DNA of 64,000 nt from assembly GCF_025244825.1 (NCBI RefSeq), contig NZ_CP104263.1, positions 3,410,001-3,474,000 of the forward strand, written 5' to 3'. Every line of letters begins with the position of its first letter. The stretch's first letter is position 1. The notes beneath the pieces are model-generated. The model saw nothing but the letters and a program-made list of their open reading frames with translations, did not search any database and had not been told where the DNA came from. Below are positions 15,217-24,024 of this stretch, one piece after another. The translations under genes and the position numbers were made by a program. The stretch is from Arthrobacter jinronghuae. Its GTDB lineage: Bacteria > Actinomycetota > Actinomycetes > Actinomycetales > Micrococcaceae.

Positions 15217-17613
15217 TCACCCCGCCACGTAGGCCGCCAGATGCTCTCCGGTCAGCGTGGACGCGTCCGCCACCAGATCCGCCGGTGTCCCCTCGAACAC
15301 GATGCGCCCGCCGTCCCGCCCGGCGCCGGGACCCAGGTCGATGATCCAGTCCGCATGCGCCATCACGGCCTGGTGGTGCTCGATCACAATCACGGACTTC
15401 CCGGAATCCACCAGCCGGTCCAGCAGGGCCAGCAGTTGCTCGACGTCGGCCAGGTGCAGTCCGGTGGTCGGCTCGTCCAGCACAAAGACCGCTTCCTTGC
15501 CGCCCATGTGCGTGGCCAGCTTCAGCCGCTGCCGCTCCCCGCCGGACAGCGTGGTCAGCGGTTGCCCCAGATGCAGGTAGCCGAGCCCGACGTCGGCCAG
15601 CTGGCTCAGGATCTTATGTGCGGCCGGGGTGCGGGCTTCGCCGTCGCCGAAGAACTCCTGCGCCTCGGCCACCGACAGGGACAGCACCTCCGCAATATCC
15701 TTCCCGCCTAGCCGATATTCCAGCACCGAGGCCTGGAAGCGGCGGCCCTCGCAGTCCTCGCACACGGATTCCACCGTGGCCATCACACCCAGCTCGGTGT
15801 AGATCACCCCGGCGCCGTTACAGGACGGGCAGGCTCCCTCGGAGTTGGAGGAAAACAGTGCCGGTTTCACCCCGTTCGCCTTCGCGAACGCCTTGCGGAT
15901 CGGTTCCAGCAGGCCGGTGTAGGTGGCCGGGTTGCTGCGCCGGGAGCCGCGGATGGCGCCCTGGTCCACGGTCACCACACCCTCCCGCCCGGACACCGAC
16001 CCGGTAATCAGTGAGCTCTTGCCGGAGCCGGCCACCCCGGTGAGGACCACCAGCACGCCCAGCGGAATGTCGACGTCGACGTCGCACAGGTTGTTGGTGG
16101 CGGCACCGCGCACTTCCAGGGCCGACGACGCCGGCCGCACCGAGTCCTTGAGCCGGGCCCGGTCCCCGAGGTGGCGGCCGGTCAGGGTGCCGCTCTTCCG
16201 CAGTCCGTCCAGCGGCCCCTCGAAGGTGACGGTGCCGCCCGCGGTGCCGGCGCCAGGCCCCAGGTCCACCACGTGGTCCGCAATCGCGATGGTTTCGGGT
16301 TTGTGTTCCACCACCAGCACGGTGTTGCCCTTGTCCCGCAGCTGCAGCAGCAGCTGGTTCATCCTGGCAATGTCATGCGGGTGCAGGCCAATGGTCGGTT
16401 CGTCGAAGACGTAGGTGACGTCAGTCAGCGAGGAGCCCAGGTGCCGGATCATCTTGGTCCGCTGGGATTCGCCGCCGGAGAGGGTGCCCGACGGCCGGTC
16501 CAGGGAGAGGTAGCCCAGCCCGATTTCCGCAAACGCGTCCAGCAGGTGCTGCAGCCCGGCCAGCAGCGGCGCCACCGAGGGTTCCTTCAGCCCGCGCACC
16601 CAGCCGGCCAGGTCGCTGATCTGCATGGCGCAGACATCGGCGATGTTGAGGCCGCCGATCTTCGAGGACCTTGCCTCCGGGCTGATCCGGGTCCCGTCGC
16701 ACTCCGGGCAGGTGCTGAAGGTGATGGCCCGTTCCACGAAGGCGCGGATGTGCGGCTGCATCCCTTCGGGATCCTTGGACAGCATCGACTTCTGTATTTT
16801 GGGGATCAGTCCTTCATAGGTGAGGTTAATGCCCTCCACCTTGATCTTGGTGGGTTCCTTATAGAGCAGGTCATGCAGCTCGCGCTTATTGAACTTTGCA
16901 ATCGGCTTGTCCATGTTGAAGAACCCGGAGCCGGCGTAGATCCGCCCGAACCAGCCCTCCATGCTGTAGCCCGGCACCGTGATCGCCCCTTCGGACAGCG
17001 ACTTCGCGCCGTCGAACAGTGCCGTCAGGTCAAAGTCGGTGACCGCTCCCGTCCCCTCACAGCGGGGACACATGCCGCCGAGCCGGTTGTACACCGCCTT
17101 TTCCGCCCGGGTCTTGCCGTCGCCCCGCTCCACCGTGATGGCGCCGGAGGCCTTCACGGACGGGACATTGAAGGAATACGCGTTGGGCGGGCCGATGTTC
17201 GGCTGCCCCAACCGGCTGAACAGGATCCGCAGCATCGCGTTGGCGTCCGTGGCGGTGCCCACCGTGGAGCGCGGATTCGCACCCATCCGTTCCTGGTCGA
17301 CAATGATGGCGGTGGTCAGTCCCTCCAGCAGGTCCACCTCCGGCCGGGCCAAGGAGGGCATAAAACCCTGCACAAAAGCACTGTAAGTCTCATTGATTAG
17401 CCGCTGGGATTCGGCGGCCACGGTGCCGAACACCAGCGAGCTCTTGCCGGAGCCGGACACCCCGGTGAACACCGTCAGACGCCGCTTGGGAATCTCGATG
17501 CTGATGTCCCGCAGGTTGTTCACCCGCGCACCCTGCACCCGGATCACATCATGGCTGTCCGCCGCGTGCGACGCTCCGCCGGTGCCGGTGCTCGTTGTGG
17601 TGTCCGCGCTCAT
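15217..17613 (-). CDS. UvrA-like ABC ATPase, short form
   Basis: A 798-residue protein with two ABC ATPase halves and zinc-binding modules. The first half has Walker A GVSGSGKSS, signature LSGGESQR and FDEPTIGLH. The second has GVAGSGKSS, LSGGERQR and LDEPTTGLH. Cys pairs CPRCEG, CPECDG, CPSCNG and CEDCEG supply the zinc sites. Full UvrA is about 940-970 residues; the missing length falls between Walker A and the first zinc site, where UvrB binds in UvrA. This matches the UvrA2/DrrC class linked to DNA-binding drug tolerance, not the main repair UvrA. GGAG precedes the ATG. No uvrB is nearby. Confidence 0.88.
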   Translation of the reverse strand: MSADTTTSTGTGGASHAADSHDVIRVQGARVNNLRDISIEIPKRRLTVFTGVSGSGKSSLVFGTVAAESQRLINETYSAFVQGFMPSLARPEVDLLEGLTTAIIVDQERMGANPRSTVGTATDANAMLRILFSRLGQPNIGPPNAYSFNVPSVKASGAITVERGDGKTRAEKAVYNRLGGMCPRCEGTGAVTDFDLTALFDGAKSLSEGAITVPGYSMEGWFGRIYAGSGFFNMDKPIAKFNKRELHDLLYKEPTKIKVEGINLTYEGLIPKIQKSMLSKDPEGMQPHIRAFVERAITFSTCPECDGTRISPEARSSKIGGLNIADVCAMQISDLAGWVRGLKEPSVAPLLAGLQHLLDAFAEIGLGYLSLDRPSGTLSGGESQRTKMIRHLGSSLTDVTYVFDEPTIGLHPHDIARMNQLLLQLRDKGNTVLVVEHKPETIAIADHVVDLGPGAGTAGGTVTFEGPLDGLRKSGTLTGRHLGDRARLKDSVRPASSALEVRGAATNNLCDVDVDIPLGVLVVLTGVAGSGKSSLITGSVSGREGVVTVDQGAIRGSRRSNPATYTGLLEPIRKAFAKANGVKPALFSSNSEGACPSCNGAGVIYTELGVMATVESVCEDCEGRRFQASVLEYRLGGKDIAEVLSLSVAEAQEFFGDGEARTPAAHKILSQLADVGLGYLHLGQPLTTLSGGERQRLKLATHMGGKEAVFVLDEPTTGLHLADVEQLLALLDRLVDSGKSVIVIEHHQAVMAHADWIIDLGPGAGRDGGRIVFEGTPADLVADASTLTGEHLAAYVAG

Positions 17614-17624
17614 TGCCGCTCCAT

Positions 17625-17660
17625 CCGCCCGGGACTCCGCCCGGGACTGCGCCCGGGGCT
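17625..17660. repeat. Three tandem 12-bp repeats before the UvrA-like gene
   Basis: CCGCCCGGGACT occurs twice exactly (17625-17636, 17637-17648), then once as GCGCCCGGGGCT. They lie in the 5' leader of the UvrA-like gene, starting 12 bases before its ATG. Each unit contains the palindrome CCCGGG. The role is unknown; slippage could change leader length. Confidence 0.6.
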
Positions 17661-17826
17661 CGCTGCCCCGTACCTTCGTCGTCGGTCCGATTCTGCCCGG
17701 TCACTCCGGGAGCGGCAACGGCTAACGGGAACGACGACGGCGCCGGCTCGGCCGCCGCCGAGCGGGGCAGGCTGTGGAGGACTATATTCAGGCCTAGCTC
17801 GGCAGGACCGATGGAAAGGCACGAAC

Positions 17827-18789
17827 ATGGCAAAGCTTGATCTGCGGGTACGGCTGGTGGGCAAGCTGCTGGCGCGGACCTCCGTAGCCCGCAAGAGCGA
17901 GGAACAGATTCTCGCCGACCAGCAGCGCACCATCAAGCACAACCCGGTACTGGATTGGGTGCTGGGCGGCGTCGCATCCGGCGTAAAAATGAAGGACGAC
18001 ACCGCCGCGGGTGCGGAGGGCCGGATCCCCGTCCGGGTGTACCGTCCCAAGGACGCCGTCGGTCCGTTGCCACTGGTGGTCCTGATCCACGGCGGCGGCT
18101 GGACGGTCGGCAACCTGGACATCTATGACTCGCTGGCCAGCACCATTGCCCGGGACGCACGCGCCGTCGTCGTTTCCCTCGAGTACCGGTTGGCGCCGAC
18201 GCATCCCTGGCCCGCCGCGGCGGAGGACTGCTATGCCGCACTGCTCGAGGTAGCCGCCCGGGCCGATGAATGGGAGGCCGACGCCGGCCGGCTCGCCGTC
18301 GTGGGCGACAGCGCCGGCGGCAACCTGGCAGCGGTGCTGACGCTGATGTCGCGGGACCGGTCCGGCCCCGCCATCGCGTTCCAGGGACTGATTTATCCCG
18401 CCACCGACATGACCTTGGGCAGCCCGTCCATCGAGGAAAACGCCAACGCACCCATCCTCACCAAGGAGGACGTTCTCCGCTACGGCAGCCTCTACGTCCC
18501 CAATCTGGAGGACCGCAGCAACCCGTACGCCTCGCCGCTGCTGGCGTTGGACCACACCGGGCTGCCGCCGGCACTGATCCAGGTGGCCGAACACGATCCC
18601 ATCCGCGACGACGGGCTGCGCTACGCCGAAGCCCTGCGCAAGGCCGGCGTTCCCGTCCGCGTCACCACCTATGTAGGGATGCCGCACGGTTACCTGGCCT
18701 TCCCGCGGCTGTGCCGCAGCGCTCCGCAGGCGCTGGCGGAACTGTGCGCGGAGCTGCGGCGGCAGCTCGCGCCCGCAACGGTGCGTTAA
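17827..18789 (+). CDS. Alpha/beta hydrolase, HSL (hormone-sensitive lipase) family
   Basis: A 320-residue esterase/lipase. The oxyanion motif LIHGGGW (about residue 85) and the nucleophile motif VVGDSAGGN are those of the HSL family. The Asp is in AEHDPIRDD and the His in MPHGYLAF. Such enzymes cleave short-chain esters; the natural substrate is unknown. Translation starts at ATG 17827 (AAGG a few bases before). A TATATT at 17783-17788 is a plausible -10. It is divergent from the UvrA-like gene. Confidence 0.9.
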   Translation: MAKLDLRVRLVGKLLARTSVARKSEEQILADQQRTIKHNPVLDWVLGGVASGVKMKDDTAAGAEGRIPVRVYRPKDAVGPLPLVVLIHGGGWTVGNLDIYDSLASTIARDARAVVVSLEYRLAPTHPWPAAAEDCYAALLEVAARADEWEADAGRLAVVGDSAGGNLAAVLTLMSRDRSGPAIAFQGLIYPATDMTLGSPSIEENANAPILTKEDVLRYGSLYVPNLEDRSNPYASPLLALDHTGLPPALIQVAEHDPIRDDGLRYAEALRKAGVPVRVTTYVGMPHGYLAFPRLCRSAPQALAELCAELRRQLAPATVR

Positions 18790-18845
18790 TTCCCGCACGC
18801 AACGCTGCCGGATCCGGATAGAGGACGACGGGGTACCCTCGCTGC

Positions 18846-20012
18846 ATGGGGAACACTGCAGAAAAACTCAAGCCGCTCCTTCTACCCGCTGTCGTGGCTG
18901 TCCTCTGGCTGATTTCCGGCTGGGCCTTCGAAGCGCTGCTGACCGCAGGGAACGGCCGGATACCGATCTACCTGGCTTCACTGGTCTCCCCGGACACTAT
19001 GCCTGTCCGCATCAAATCTCTCCTGGACGGTTCCGGCCTGGTGCTGGTGGCCGGGTTAACAGCCCTGGCCGTGGCCGCGTTCACCTTGGTGCTCCTGCCC
19101 GATAGCAGGAAGACCGGTACCCGGGGCGCGCTCTTCCTGGCCAACTGGATGAGCGTGACGCTGGCGGCCGTGGCCGGTTCAGCGGTGCTGGCCGTGGCTT
19201 CGGTCCTGGCCCAATGGCCCCTGGGCCGGGCACAGTGGATTTTTGACCTGCTTGGGCCCTCACTGCTCACCGGAGCGTATTGGGGGGTTGCCTGGGGCTG
19301 GGTGCCGTCCCTCGTGGCCACCTTCCTTTCCGCACCCGCCTCCGACGGGGCGGGTTCCCATCTGCCGGAGAAACGTCACGCAGCCCGGGTTCCGGAGGAA
19401 CCCGCCCCCACCGCCCGGGTTCGGCAGCGTGGCTGGGCCTTGGGGGCATTCGCCCTTTTCTCCGCAGCCGTGATGGTTGCGCTTCCGCTCACCGCCCGCG
19501 ATCCCTCGCAACCGGCCCCGGAGCCTGTCGCGACGCCCACTCCGGAGCCAACGGTTTACGGTGCCGCCCCGGTGGGTGCCGCCCTCTCCGAGCCGGATCC
19601 GCTGTGGTGCACCGGTGAAGAAGTCGAGTCCTCGATCGGCGGGTGGGATGCGGCCACGGGCCACCGGGCAGCGCAGATCACCGTGCGAAACACAGGAACA
19701 CGGTCCTGCACGGTGCAGGGCTACCCGGATCTGGACTTCGAGAGCAGCGATGGCTGGGTCATGGGCATCACCGCGGTGCACGGCGGCTCCCATATGACCG
19801 AGGATCCTCCGGTGCAGCCGGTGACGCTGGCCCCGGGGGAAGCAGCCACGGCCTCGATCGGCTGGCGCGGTACGGCCGGGGCGGGCATGGTCCGGGTAGG
19901 CACCTTGCTGGTGGCCCCCTACTCCGGGACCCAGCGGCAGGAACTGGAGGCAGACATCGATCTGGCGGAACCCGGCTATCTGACGGTCACAGCTTGGACG
20001 CCCGCAGGCTAG
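18846..20012 (+). CDS. Membrane protein with C-terminal DUF4232 domain
   Basis: A 388-residue protein. Four membrane helices occupy about residues 12-165, then a charged cytoplasmic loop, a fifth helix (about 195-220), and a Pro-rich linker (EPVATPTPEPT). The extracellular domain from about residue 235 is DUF4232-like: the paired Cys in LWCTGEEVE and RSCTVQGYP, plus VTLAPGEAATASIGW. DUF4232 is common on secreted actinobacterial proteins and has no known function. The stop overlaps the stop of the convergent Ser-rich gene by 4 bases. Confidence 0.8.
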   Translation: MGNTAEKLKPLLLPAVVAVLWLISGWAFEALLTAGNGRIPIYLASLVSPDTMPVRIKSLLDGSGLVLVAGLTALAVAAFTLVLLPDSRKTGTRGALFLANWMSVTLAAVAGSAVLAVASVLAQWPLGRAQWIFDLLGPSLLTGAYWGVAWGWVPSLVATFLSAPASDGAGSHLPEKRHAARVPEEPAPTARVRQRGWALGAFALFSAAVMVALPLTARDPSQPAPEPVATPTPEPTVYGAAPVGAALSEPDPLWCTGEEVESSIGGWDAATGHRAAQITVRNTGTRSCTVQGYPDLDFESSDGWVMGITAVHGGSHMTEDPPVQPVTLAPGEAATASIGWRGTAGAGMVRVGTLLVAPYSGTQRQELEADIDLAEPGYLTVTAWTPAG

Positions 20013-20251
20013 GCCTTGCCCGCGGCCATGACCCCCGCTTTCGACCGCGACGACATGATCGACCCGACGGACAGCCAGGACATCACCGCCACCGCGGATA
20101 GCGCAGATCCGATGGACAGCACCGACCCAAACGATCCGATCGAACCGATCGAACACGCTGATCCCACACTGCCGATCGACAACACAGAATTCTTCGATCC
20201 GATGGACAGCACCGACCCGGTTGACCACAACGACAGCCTTGAATGTCCCAT
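20009..20251 (-). CDS. Ser-x-x triplet-repeat small protein, unknown
   Basis: An 80-residue protein of striking regularity. From residue 4 to 67, every third residue is Ser in 21 of 22 positions; only position 55 (Ala) breaks the pattern. The intervening pairs are mostly Ile-Gly, Val-Leu, Val-Gly or Ala-Leu, giving runs such as SVLSIGSVGSACSIGSIGS. The tail is basic (SRSKAGVMAAGKA). A strong Shine-Dalgarno (AAAAGGAG, 7 bases before ATG 20251) supports this strand, and the opposite frame has no such site. The gene contains a 23-bp direct repeat (20106-20128 and 20196-20218), consistent with growth by duplication. The periodicity suggests a solenoid or polyproline-II-like fold. No family recognised. 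Confidence 0.75.
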   Translation of the reverse strand: MGHSRLSLWSTGSVLSIGSKNSVLSIGSVGSACSIGSIGSFGSVLSIGSALSAVAVMSWLSVGSIMSSRSKAGVMAAGKA

Positions 20252-20354
20252 GTTCCACTCCTTTTCCTGGCGGTGTGCCGTTCGTGGCGCACCAATGCCC
20301 GCACCCTAGCCGCCGCGGACCCCCAATACGCGAGTACCGGGAGCCATGAAAAGA

Positions 20355-20408
20355 AAGTGTCAACAAACACTTGACGTTCCGATGGTGTCAAGCTTTGATT
20401 GACACCAT
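20355..20408 (+). promoter_or_regulatory. Promoter with overlapping palindromic operators; leaderless start
   Basis: TTGACG (20371-20376), 17 bases, then TTTGAT (20394-20399) is a good -35/-10 pair. It puts the transcription start at about 20406, on the ATG at 20407, which has no Shine-Dalgarno. ATGGTGTCAA (20382-20391) and TTGACACCAT (20399-20408) form a perfect 10-bp inverted repeat over the spacer and -10. A second repeat, AAGTGT/ACACTT (20355-20372), covers the upstream edge of the -35. The site is well placed for repression, plausibly by the HTH protein encoded downstream. Confidence 0.65.
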
Positions 20409-20652
20409 GAGAACTTTCCGCATCTTCACCGCCGTTTACTCCGCACTCATGTTTCTGGTTGGGGTCGCACTATTTGCGACCTGGCTGCTACTCGATCTGC
20501 ACGGCTTCCCAAAGGGACTCTGCCAGGGCGGCGGCGGCGCCCTGATCGTGCTCAGCGTGTACCTTGCCGTCACGCTGGTCCGGCGGGGAAACAAGGACAG
20601 CAGCGGCAGGGAGTACTGGCTGCCCAGCCGCGATGCAGGGGAACAGCCGTGA
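20407..20652 (+). CDS. Small two-helix membrane protein
   Basis: An 81-residue protein with two membrane helices (about residues 5-28 and 38-58) and a short charged C-terminal tail. No family recognised. The ATG at 20407 coincides with the predicted transcription start, so the mRNA is probably leaderless. Its stop overlaps the GTG of the next gene (GTGA), so the two are translationally coupled. It could be a target or sensor partner of that HTH protein. Confidence 0.7.
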   Translation: MRTFRIFTAVYSALMFLVGVALFATWLLLDLHGFPKGLCQGGGGALIVLSVYLAVTLVRRGNKDSSGREYWLPSRDAGEQP

Positions 20653-21194
20653 CCGGCGGTCCGGTCACGGATCTGCAGGAACAGATCGGCGCGCTGATTC
20701 TCGGTGACTACGACGACGCCGGGACCCTCACCGCGGCGGACCATCTCGCCCTGGTGGCCAGGGCAGGGGCCGCCGAGCAGGCAAGCCAGCAGCTGCAGCA
20801 CCGGGCAGTCGCGGCGGCGCGGAGCGCGGGAGTCAGCTGGGCCGCGCTGGGCCGGGAGCTGGGGATGACCCGGCAGGCGGTGCAGCAGCGTTTCGGTGCA
20901 CGGCCTGACGAGCAGGCCCCCGGTTCCCGCGAGCGCTGGCTCGGTCCGGTTACGGCCTTCGATGAATTGCCCGAGCTGGAACTGGCCGGACGGCTGGGCT
21001 GGCGCACCATCGGCGTCGACATGCTCCGGCACCGGATGCTGCAGACGGATACCCAGTGGGAACACCGCCGCGTGCTCTGGACCAGGCCGTCCTCCCACTA
21101 CGAAACAGACGGCTGGGAGGTGGGCAGCCGGTCCTTCCCGTGGCTCTACCTCGTGCGGGACCTGCACCGGGCGCCCGAAACTAGTCCAAAGTGA
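20649..21194 (+). CDS. Helix-turn-helix protein, probable regulator
   Basis: A 181-residue protein. A helical N-terminal part ([19 protein letters not shown]) leads into a clear helix-turn-helix, [23 protein letters not shown] (about residues 61-83). The C-terminal 90 residues are Trp- and Arg-rich with no known domain. The N-terminal arrangement resembles small actinobacterial HTH proteins of unknown target. GTG start, overlapping the membrane-protein gene. The palindromes over the operon promoter are a reasonable autoregulatory site. It overlaps the convergent aldo/keto reductase gene by 14 bases. Confidence 0.75.
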   Translation: MTGGPVTDLQEQIGALILGDYDDAGTLTAADHLALVARAGAAEQASQQLQHRAVAAARSAGVSWAALGRELGMTRQAVQQRFGARPDEQAPGSRERWLGPVTAFDELPELELAGRLGWRTIGVDMLRHRMLQTDTQWEHRRVLWTRPSSHYETDGWEVGSRSFPWLYLVRDLHRAPETSPK

Positions 21195-22026
21195 CCCCGC
21201 TCAAGCGGGCCACGGCCTCGGGGTCCCGGTGGTCGAAGAACAGAGACTTCCCCGTGTCGAGGTCCGCGATGGAGGCCATTTCCTGTGGGCTGAGCTCGAA
21301 GTCGAACACGTCGAAGTTCTCCGCCATCCGGTCCGGCCGGACCGATTTCGGGATAACCACTATCCCGCGTTGAATCAGCCAGCGAAGCACTACCTGGGGA
21401 ATGGATTTCCCATGGGCCTCGCCGACGGCCGAGAGCGTGGGATCGGAGAAGAGATTGTTCTTCCCCTCCGCGAAGGGCGCCCAGGATTCGTGCCGGACGC
21501 CGCGGTCGCTCATCAGCTGGTTTTCGACGGCCCGCTGGTAGAACGGGTTGGTTTCAATCTGGTTCACGGCAGGAACCACGTCGTGGTGCATGATCAGATC
21601 GATCAGCCGATCCGGGGTGAAGTTCGAAACTCCGATGGCCCGCGCGGCGCCGTCGCTGTAAAGCTGTTCCATCACCCGCCACTCGCCGTAGACGTCGCCG
21701 AAGGGTTGATGGATTAGGTACAGGTCCACATATTCCGTGCCCAGGTTCTGCAGCGAAGTCTCGAAGGCGCGCGTGGTGGTGGCCTCGCCGTTGTCCTGGA
21801 TCCAGAGCTTGGTGGTGATGAACAGTTCATTGCGCGCCAGACCGCTCTTCTGAACGGCACGCCCCACCGCGTCTTCGTTTTGGTAGGCCGCTGCCGTGTC
21901 CAGCGAGCGGTAGCCGGCGGCCAGCGCGTTGCTGACGGCCTCTTCGGTCTCGCCCGGCGGGACCTGGTACACGCCGAAGCCCAGGATCGGCATTTCGACG
22001 CCGTTGTTCAGGGTGACGTTTTCCAT
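21181..22026 (-). CDS. Aldo/keto reductase
   Basis: A 281-residue AKR barrel enzyme. The family signature [18 protein letters not shown] carries the catalytic Asp and Tyr; Lys is in ITTKLWI and His in LYLIHQPFG. The C-terminal [19 protein letters not shown] binds NADPH. It resembles 2,5-diketo-gluconate reductase-type AKRs with broad carbonyl activity. The ATG at 22026 (MENVTLNNG) follows GGAAAA; the longer frame lacks a ribosome site. The cupin gene 28 bases upstream is probably in the same transcript. Confidence 0.92.
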   Translation of the reverse strand: MENVTLNNGVEMPILGFGVYQVPPGETEEAVSNALAAGYRSLDTAAAYQNEDAVGRAVQKSGLARNELFITTKLWIQDNGEATTTRAFETSLQNLGTEYVDLYLIHQPFGDVYGEWRVMEQLYSDGAARAIGVSNFTPDRLIDLIMHHDVVPAVNQIETNPFYQRAVENQLMSDRGVRHESWAPFAEGKNNLFSDPTLSAVGEAHGKSIPQVVLRWLIQRGIVVIPKSVRPDRMAENFDVFDFELSPQEMASIADLDTGKSLFFDHRDPEAVARLSGVTLD

Positions 22027-22054
22027 CGGTTTTCCTTTCGGTGGTCTTCCGGGG

Positions 22055-22459
22055 TCAGGGCCGCGCACCGTATTCCTCGTCGGTGACGAGCTCGCCCCAG
22101 TCGGCCTCCGCGCCGTCGTCGGGCGGGGCCTCCCACATGGCCAGGTGGGTCATGAGGTTGTCCGGGGCGGCGCCGTGCCAGTGCCACTCGCCCGGCGGGG
22201 TGTAGACGGTGTCGCCGGGGCGCATCGTCAGAACGTCCCCGCCGCGGGACTGGATCAGGCCGTAGCCTTCGGTGACGTGCAGGGTCTGCCCGACGGCGTG
22301 GACGTGCCAGGCGGTGCGGGCACCGGGAGCAAAGTGCACGGCGTTGACCCGCATCCGGGACGGTGCCGGCTGAGGTGCGGCAATGACTTCGAACCAAACG
22401 TCGCCGGTGAACATGTGTGCCGGTCCCTTGGTGCTGGGCCTGCGCGGTTCCAGTTGCAT
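22055..22459 (-). CDS. Cupin-domain protein ((R)-mandelonitrile lyase-like)
   Basis: A 134-residue single cupin. The metal-binding motif is [15 protein letters not shown] (two His and downstream Glu-type positions), and the second motif is [16 protein letters not shown]. The [19 protein letters not shown] layout is like bacterial cupins annotated as (R)-mandelonitrile lyase or carboxymuconolactone-linked cupins; actual activity is uncertain. GGGAGG precedes ATG 22459. Upstream of the aldo/keto reductase in a likely two-gene unit. The 198 bases between it and the VOC gene hold no other gene. Confidence 0.85.
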   Translation of the reverse strand: MQLEPRRPSTKGPAHMFTGDVWFEVIAAPQPAPSRMRVNAVHFAPGARTAWHVHAVGQTLHVTEGYGLIQSRGGDVLTMRPGDTVYTPPGEWHWHGAAPDNLMTHLAMWEAPPDDGAEADWGELVTDEEYGARP

Positions 22460-22657
22460 GATGCCTCCCTGGACGAACGGGCTTGGCGGGGTGCCCGGGT
22501 GGTTGCGGGGATGCTGCGATCAATCGGCTGCCGTCGGCCTTTCGAGACTACAAGCGGTGAGCCGCAGGCGGGAGGGTCTCCGCGCGGACTCGGCACCGGA
22601 CGGTGAGATTATGTTCCGGCAGTTCCGCTCAGGCACGGGCGCTTCTGATCAGCGGTC

Positions 22658-23059
22658 CTAAACTGCTGCCGCGGACACCCGGCGCTCCTCATCGCTGCGC
22701 AGGATGCAGAATTCGTTGCCCTCGGGATCGGCGAGCACCACCCACCCGGTGCCGTCCGCGTTACGCCGGTCATCAACTTCGCGGGCCCCAAGCCCCAGGA
22801 GGCGCTCGAGTTCCTGGTCGCGGGTACCTTCTGCGGGCTTCAGGTCCAGATGGACGCGGTTCTTGATCTGCTTGGCGTCGGGAACCTCGATGAACAGCAG
22901 CCGTTGCGTGCCGTCCTCGGAGAAGATCATGCATTCCTCTTCGCCCGGCCGGTTCGGTTCCTCCGGGTCTTCCCGGAAGCCGAGGATCCGGCCCCAGAAT
23001 ACGGACTGGCCGTAGGCGTCGAGACTGTCGAAGGATGTGTGGGAGATCAGGGATGCCAT
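22658..23059 (-). CDS. VOC family (glyoxalase/bleomycin-resistance fold) protein
   Basis: A 133-residue vicinal-oxygen-chelate protein: TSFDSLDAYGQSVFWGRILGF at the N-terminus, HLDLKP in the middle, and VVLADPEGNEFCIL at the end with its metal-ligand Glu. It is the glyoxalase-like subtype widespread in actinobacteria; ligand unknown. ATG at 23059 has no clear Shine-Dalgarno, and no better start exists. Confidence 0.85.
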   Translation of the reverse strand: MASLISHTSFDSLDAYGQSVFWGRILGFREDPEEPNRPGEEECMIFSEDGTQRLLFIEVPDAKQIKNRVHLDLKPAEGTRDQELERLLGLGAREVDDRRNADGTGWVVLADPEGNEFCILRSDEERRVSAAAV

Positions 23060-23221
23060 GAGCAGGAGCCTAAAGGGTTTACCGCGGATATGACACTGCC
23101 CACAACGGGGCCCCTCCGCCGGATTCCGCCCGATTCTGCCGCCGTACGATCGAAATGGGCCCCGCCCCACCCAGCGGGAACGTGCCGTGCAAACCGGCAA
23201 TTCAACCAGGAGGATCCAACC

Positions 23222-23974
23222 GTGAGCGAACGACTCAAAGACAAAGTAGCCCTGATTACCGGCGCAGCCAGCGGTATGGGCGCCTCCCACGCGCGGGCTT
23301 TCGTGCGTGAAGGCGCCAAGGTGATGATTGCCGACATTAACGACGACGCCGGTGCCGCCCTGGCCGCGGAACTGGGCGACGCCGCCCGCTACGTACATCT
23401 GAACGTCACCAGCGCCGAGGACTGGGCCGCTGCCGTGGCAGCCACAGTGGACACCTTCGGCAAGCTCAACATCCTGGTGAACAACGCCGGCATCCTTGAC
23501 GGCGGCCCCCTCGGCCAATACCCGGCAGAGCGCTGGCAGCGGGCCCTGGACATCAACCTGACCGGCCCCTTCCTCGGCATGTCCGCAGCTGTCGAGGCGC
23601 TCAAGGCGTCCGCGCCGTCGTCGGTCATCAACATTTCCTCCACCGCCGGGCTGGAAGGCATCGCCGGGATGCATGGCTACACGGCGTCGAAGTTCGGCCT
23701 GCGCGGGCTGACGAAGTCCACCGCACTGGAACTCGCCGCGTCCCACGTCCGGGTCAACTCGGTGCACCCGGGGTCCATCCAGACCCCGATGACCGCCGTG
23801 ATGGGCCGGCAGAAGCCCATCGATTTCTCGGAAACCACCCTCACCCGGCCGGCTGCTCCGGAAGAGGTCACCAGCGTGGTCGTTTTCCTGGCCAGCGACG
23901 AGTCCAGCTTCTCCACCGGCGCGGAGTTCGTAGTGGACGGCGGGATCACCGCCGGGAAGATCTACAACGTCTAA
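23222..23974 (+). CDS. SDR family oxidoreductase (3-alpha-/20-beta-hydroxysteroid dehydrogenase type)
   Basis: A 250-residue classical SDR. TGAASGMG is the cofactor motif, followed by NNAGILD, the catalytic Ser in NISSTAG and YTASK, then HPGSIQTPM and VVDGGITAG. The order and spacing are those of NAD-linked hydroxysteroid dehydrogenase-type SDRs. GTG start at 23222 with a strong AGGAGG 8 bases before it. It ends at a hairpin facing the MerR gene. Confidence 0.92.
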   Translation: MSERLKDKVALITGAASGMGASHARAFVREGAKVMIADINDDAGAALAAELGDAARYVHLNVTSAEDWAAAVAATVDTFGKLNILVNNAGILDGGPLGQYPAERWQRALDINLTGPFLGMSAAVEALKASAPSSVINISSTAGLEGIAGMHGYTASKFGLRGLTKSTALELAASHVRVNSVHPGSIQTPMTAVMGRQKPIDFSETTLTRPAAPEEVTSVVVFLASDESSFSTGAEFVVDGGITAGKIYNV

Positions 23975-23986
23975 ACCCGCGGTGTT

Positions 23987-24019
23987 CCGCGGACCGGCAC
24001 AAGTCGTGCCGGTCCGCGG
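23987..24019. terminator. Bidirectional hairpin terminator
   Basis: A perfect 14-bp stem (CCGCGGACCGGCAC with its complement, loop AAGTC) lies between the convergent SDR and MerR genes. There is no T-tract. Confidence 0.7.
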
Positions 24020-24024
24020 TCGCC

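Noticed and set aside
20016..20309. Acidic plus-strand frame opposite the Ser-x-x gene
   Set aside because: It would start at TTG or a poorly placed ATG without a ribosome site, whereas the minus strand has a strong one. It runs through the divergent promoter.
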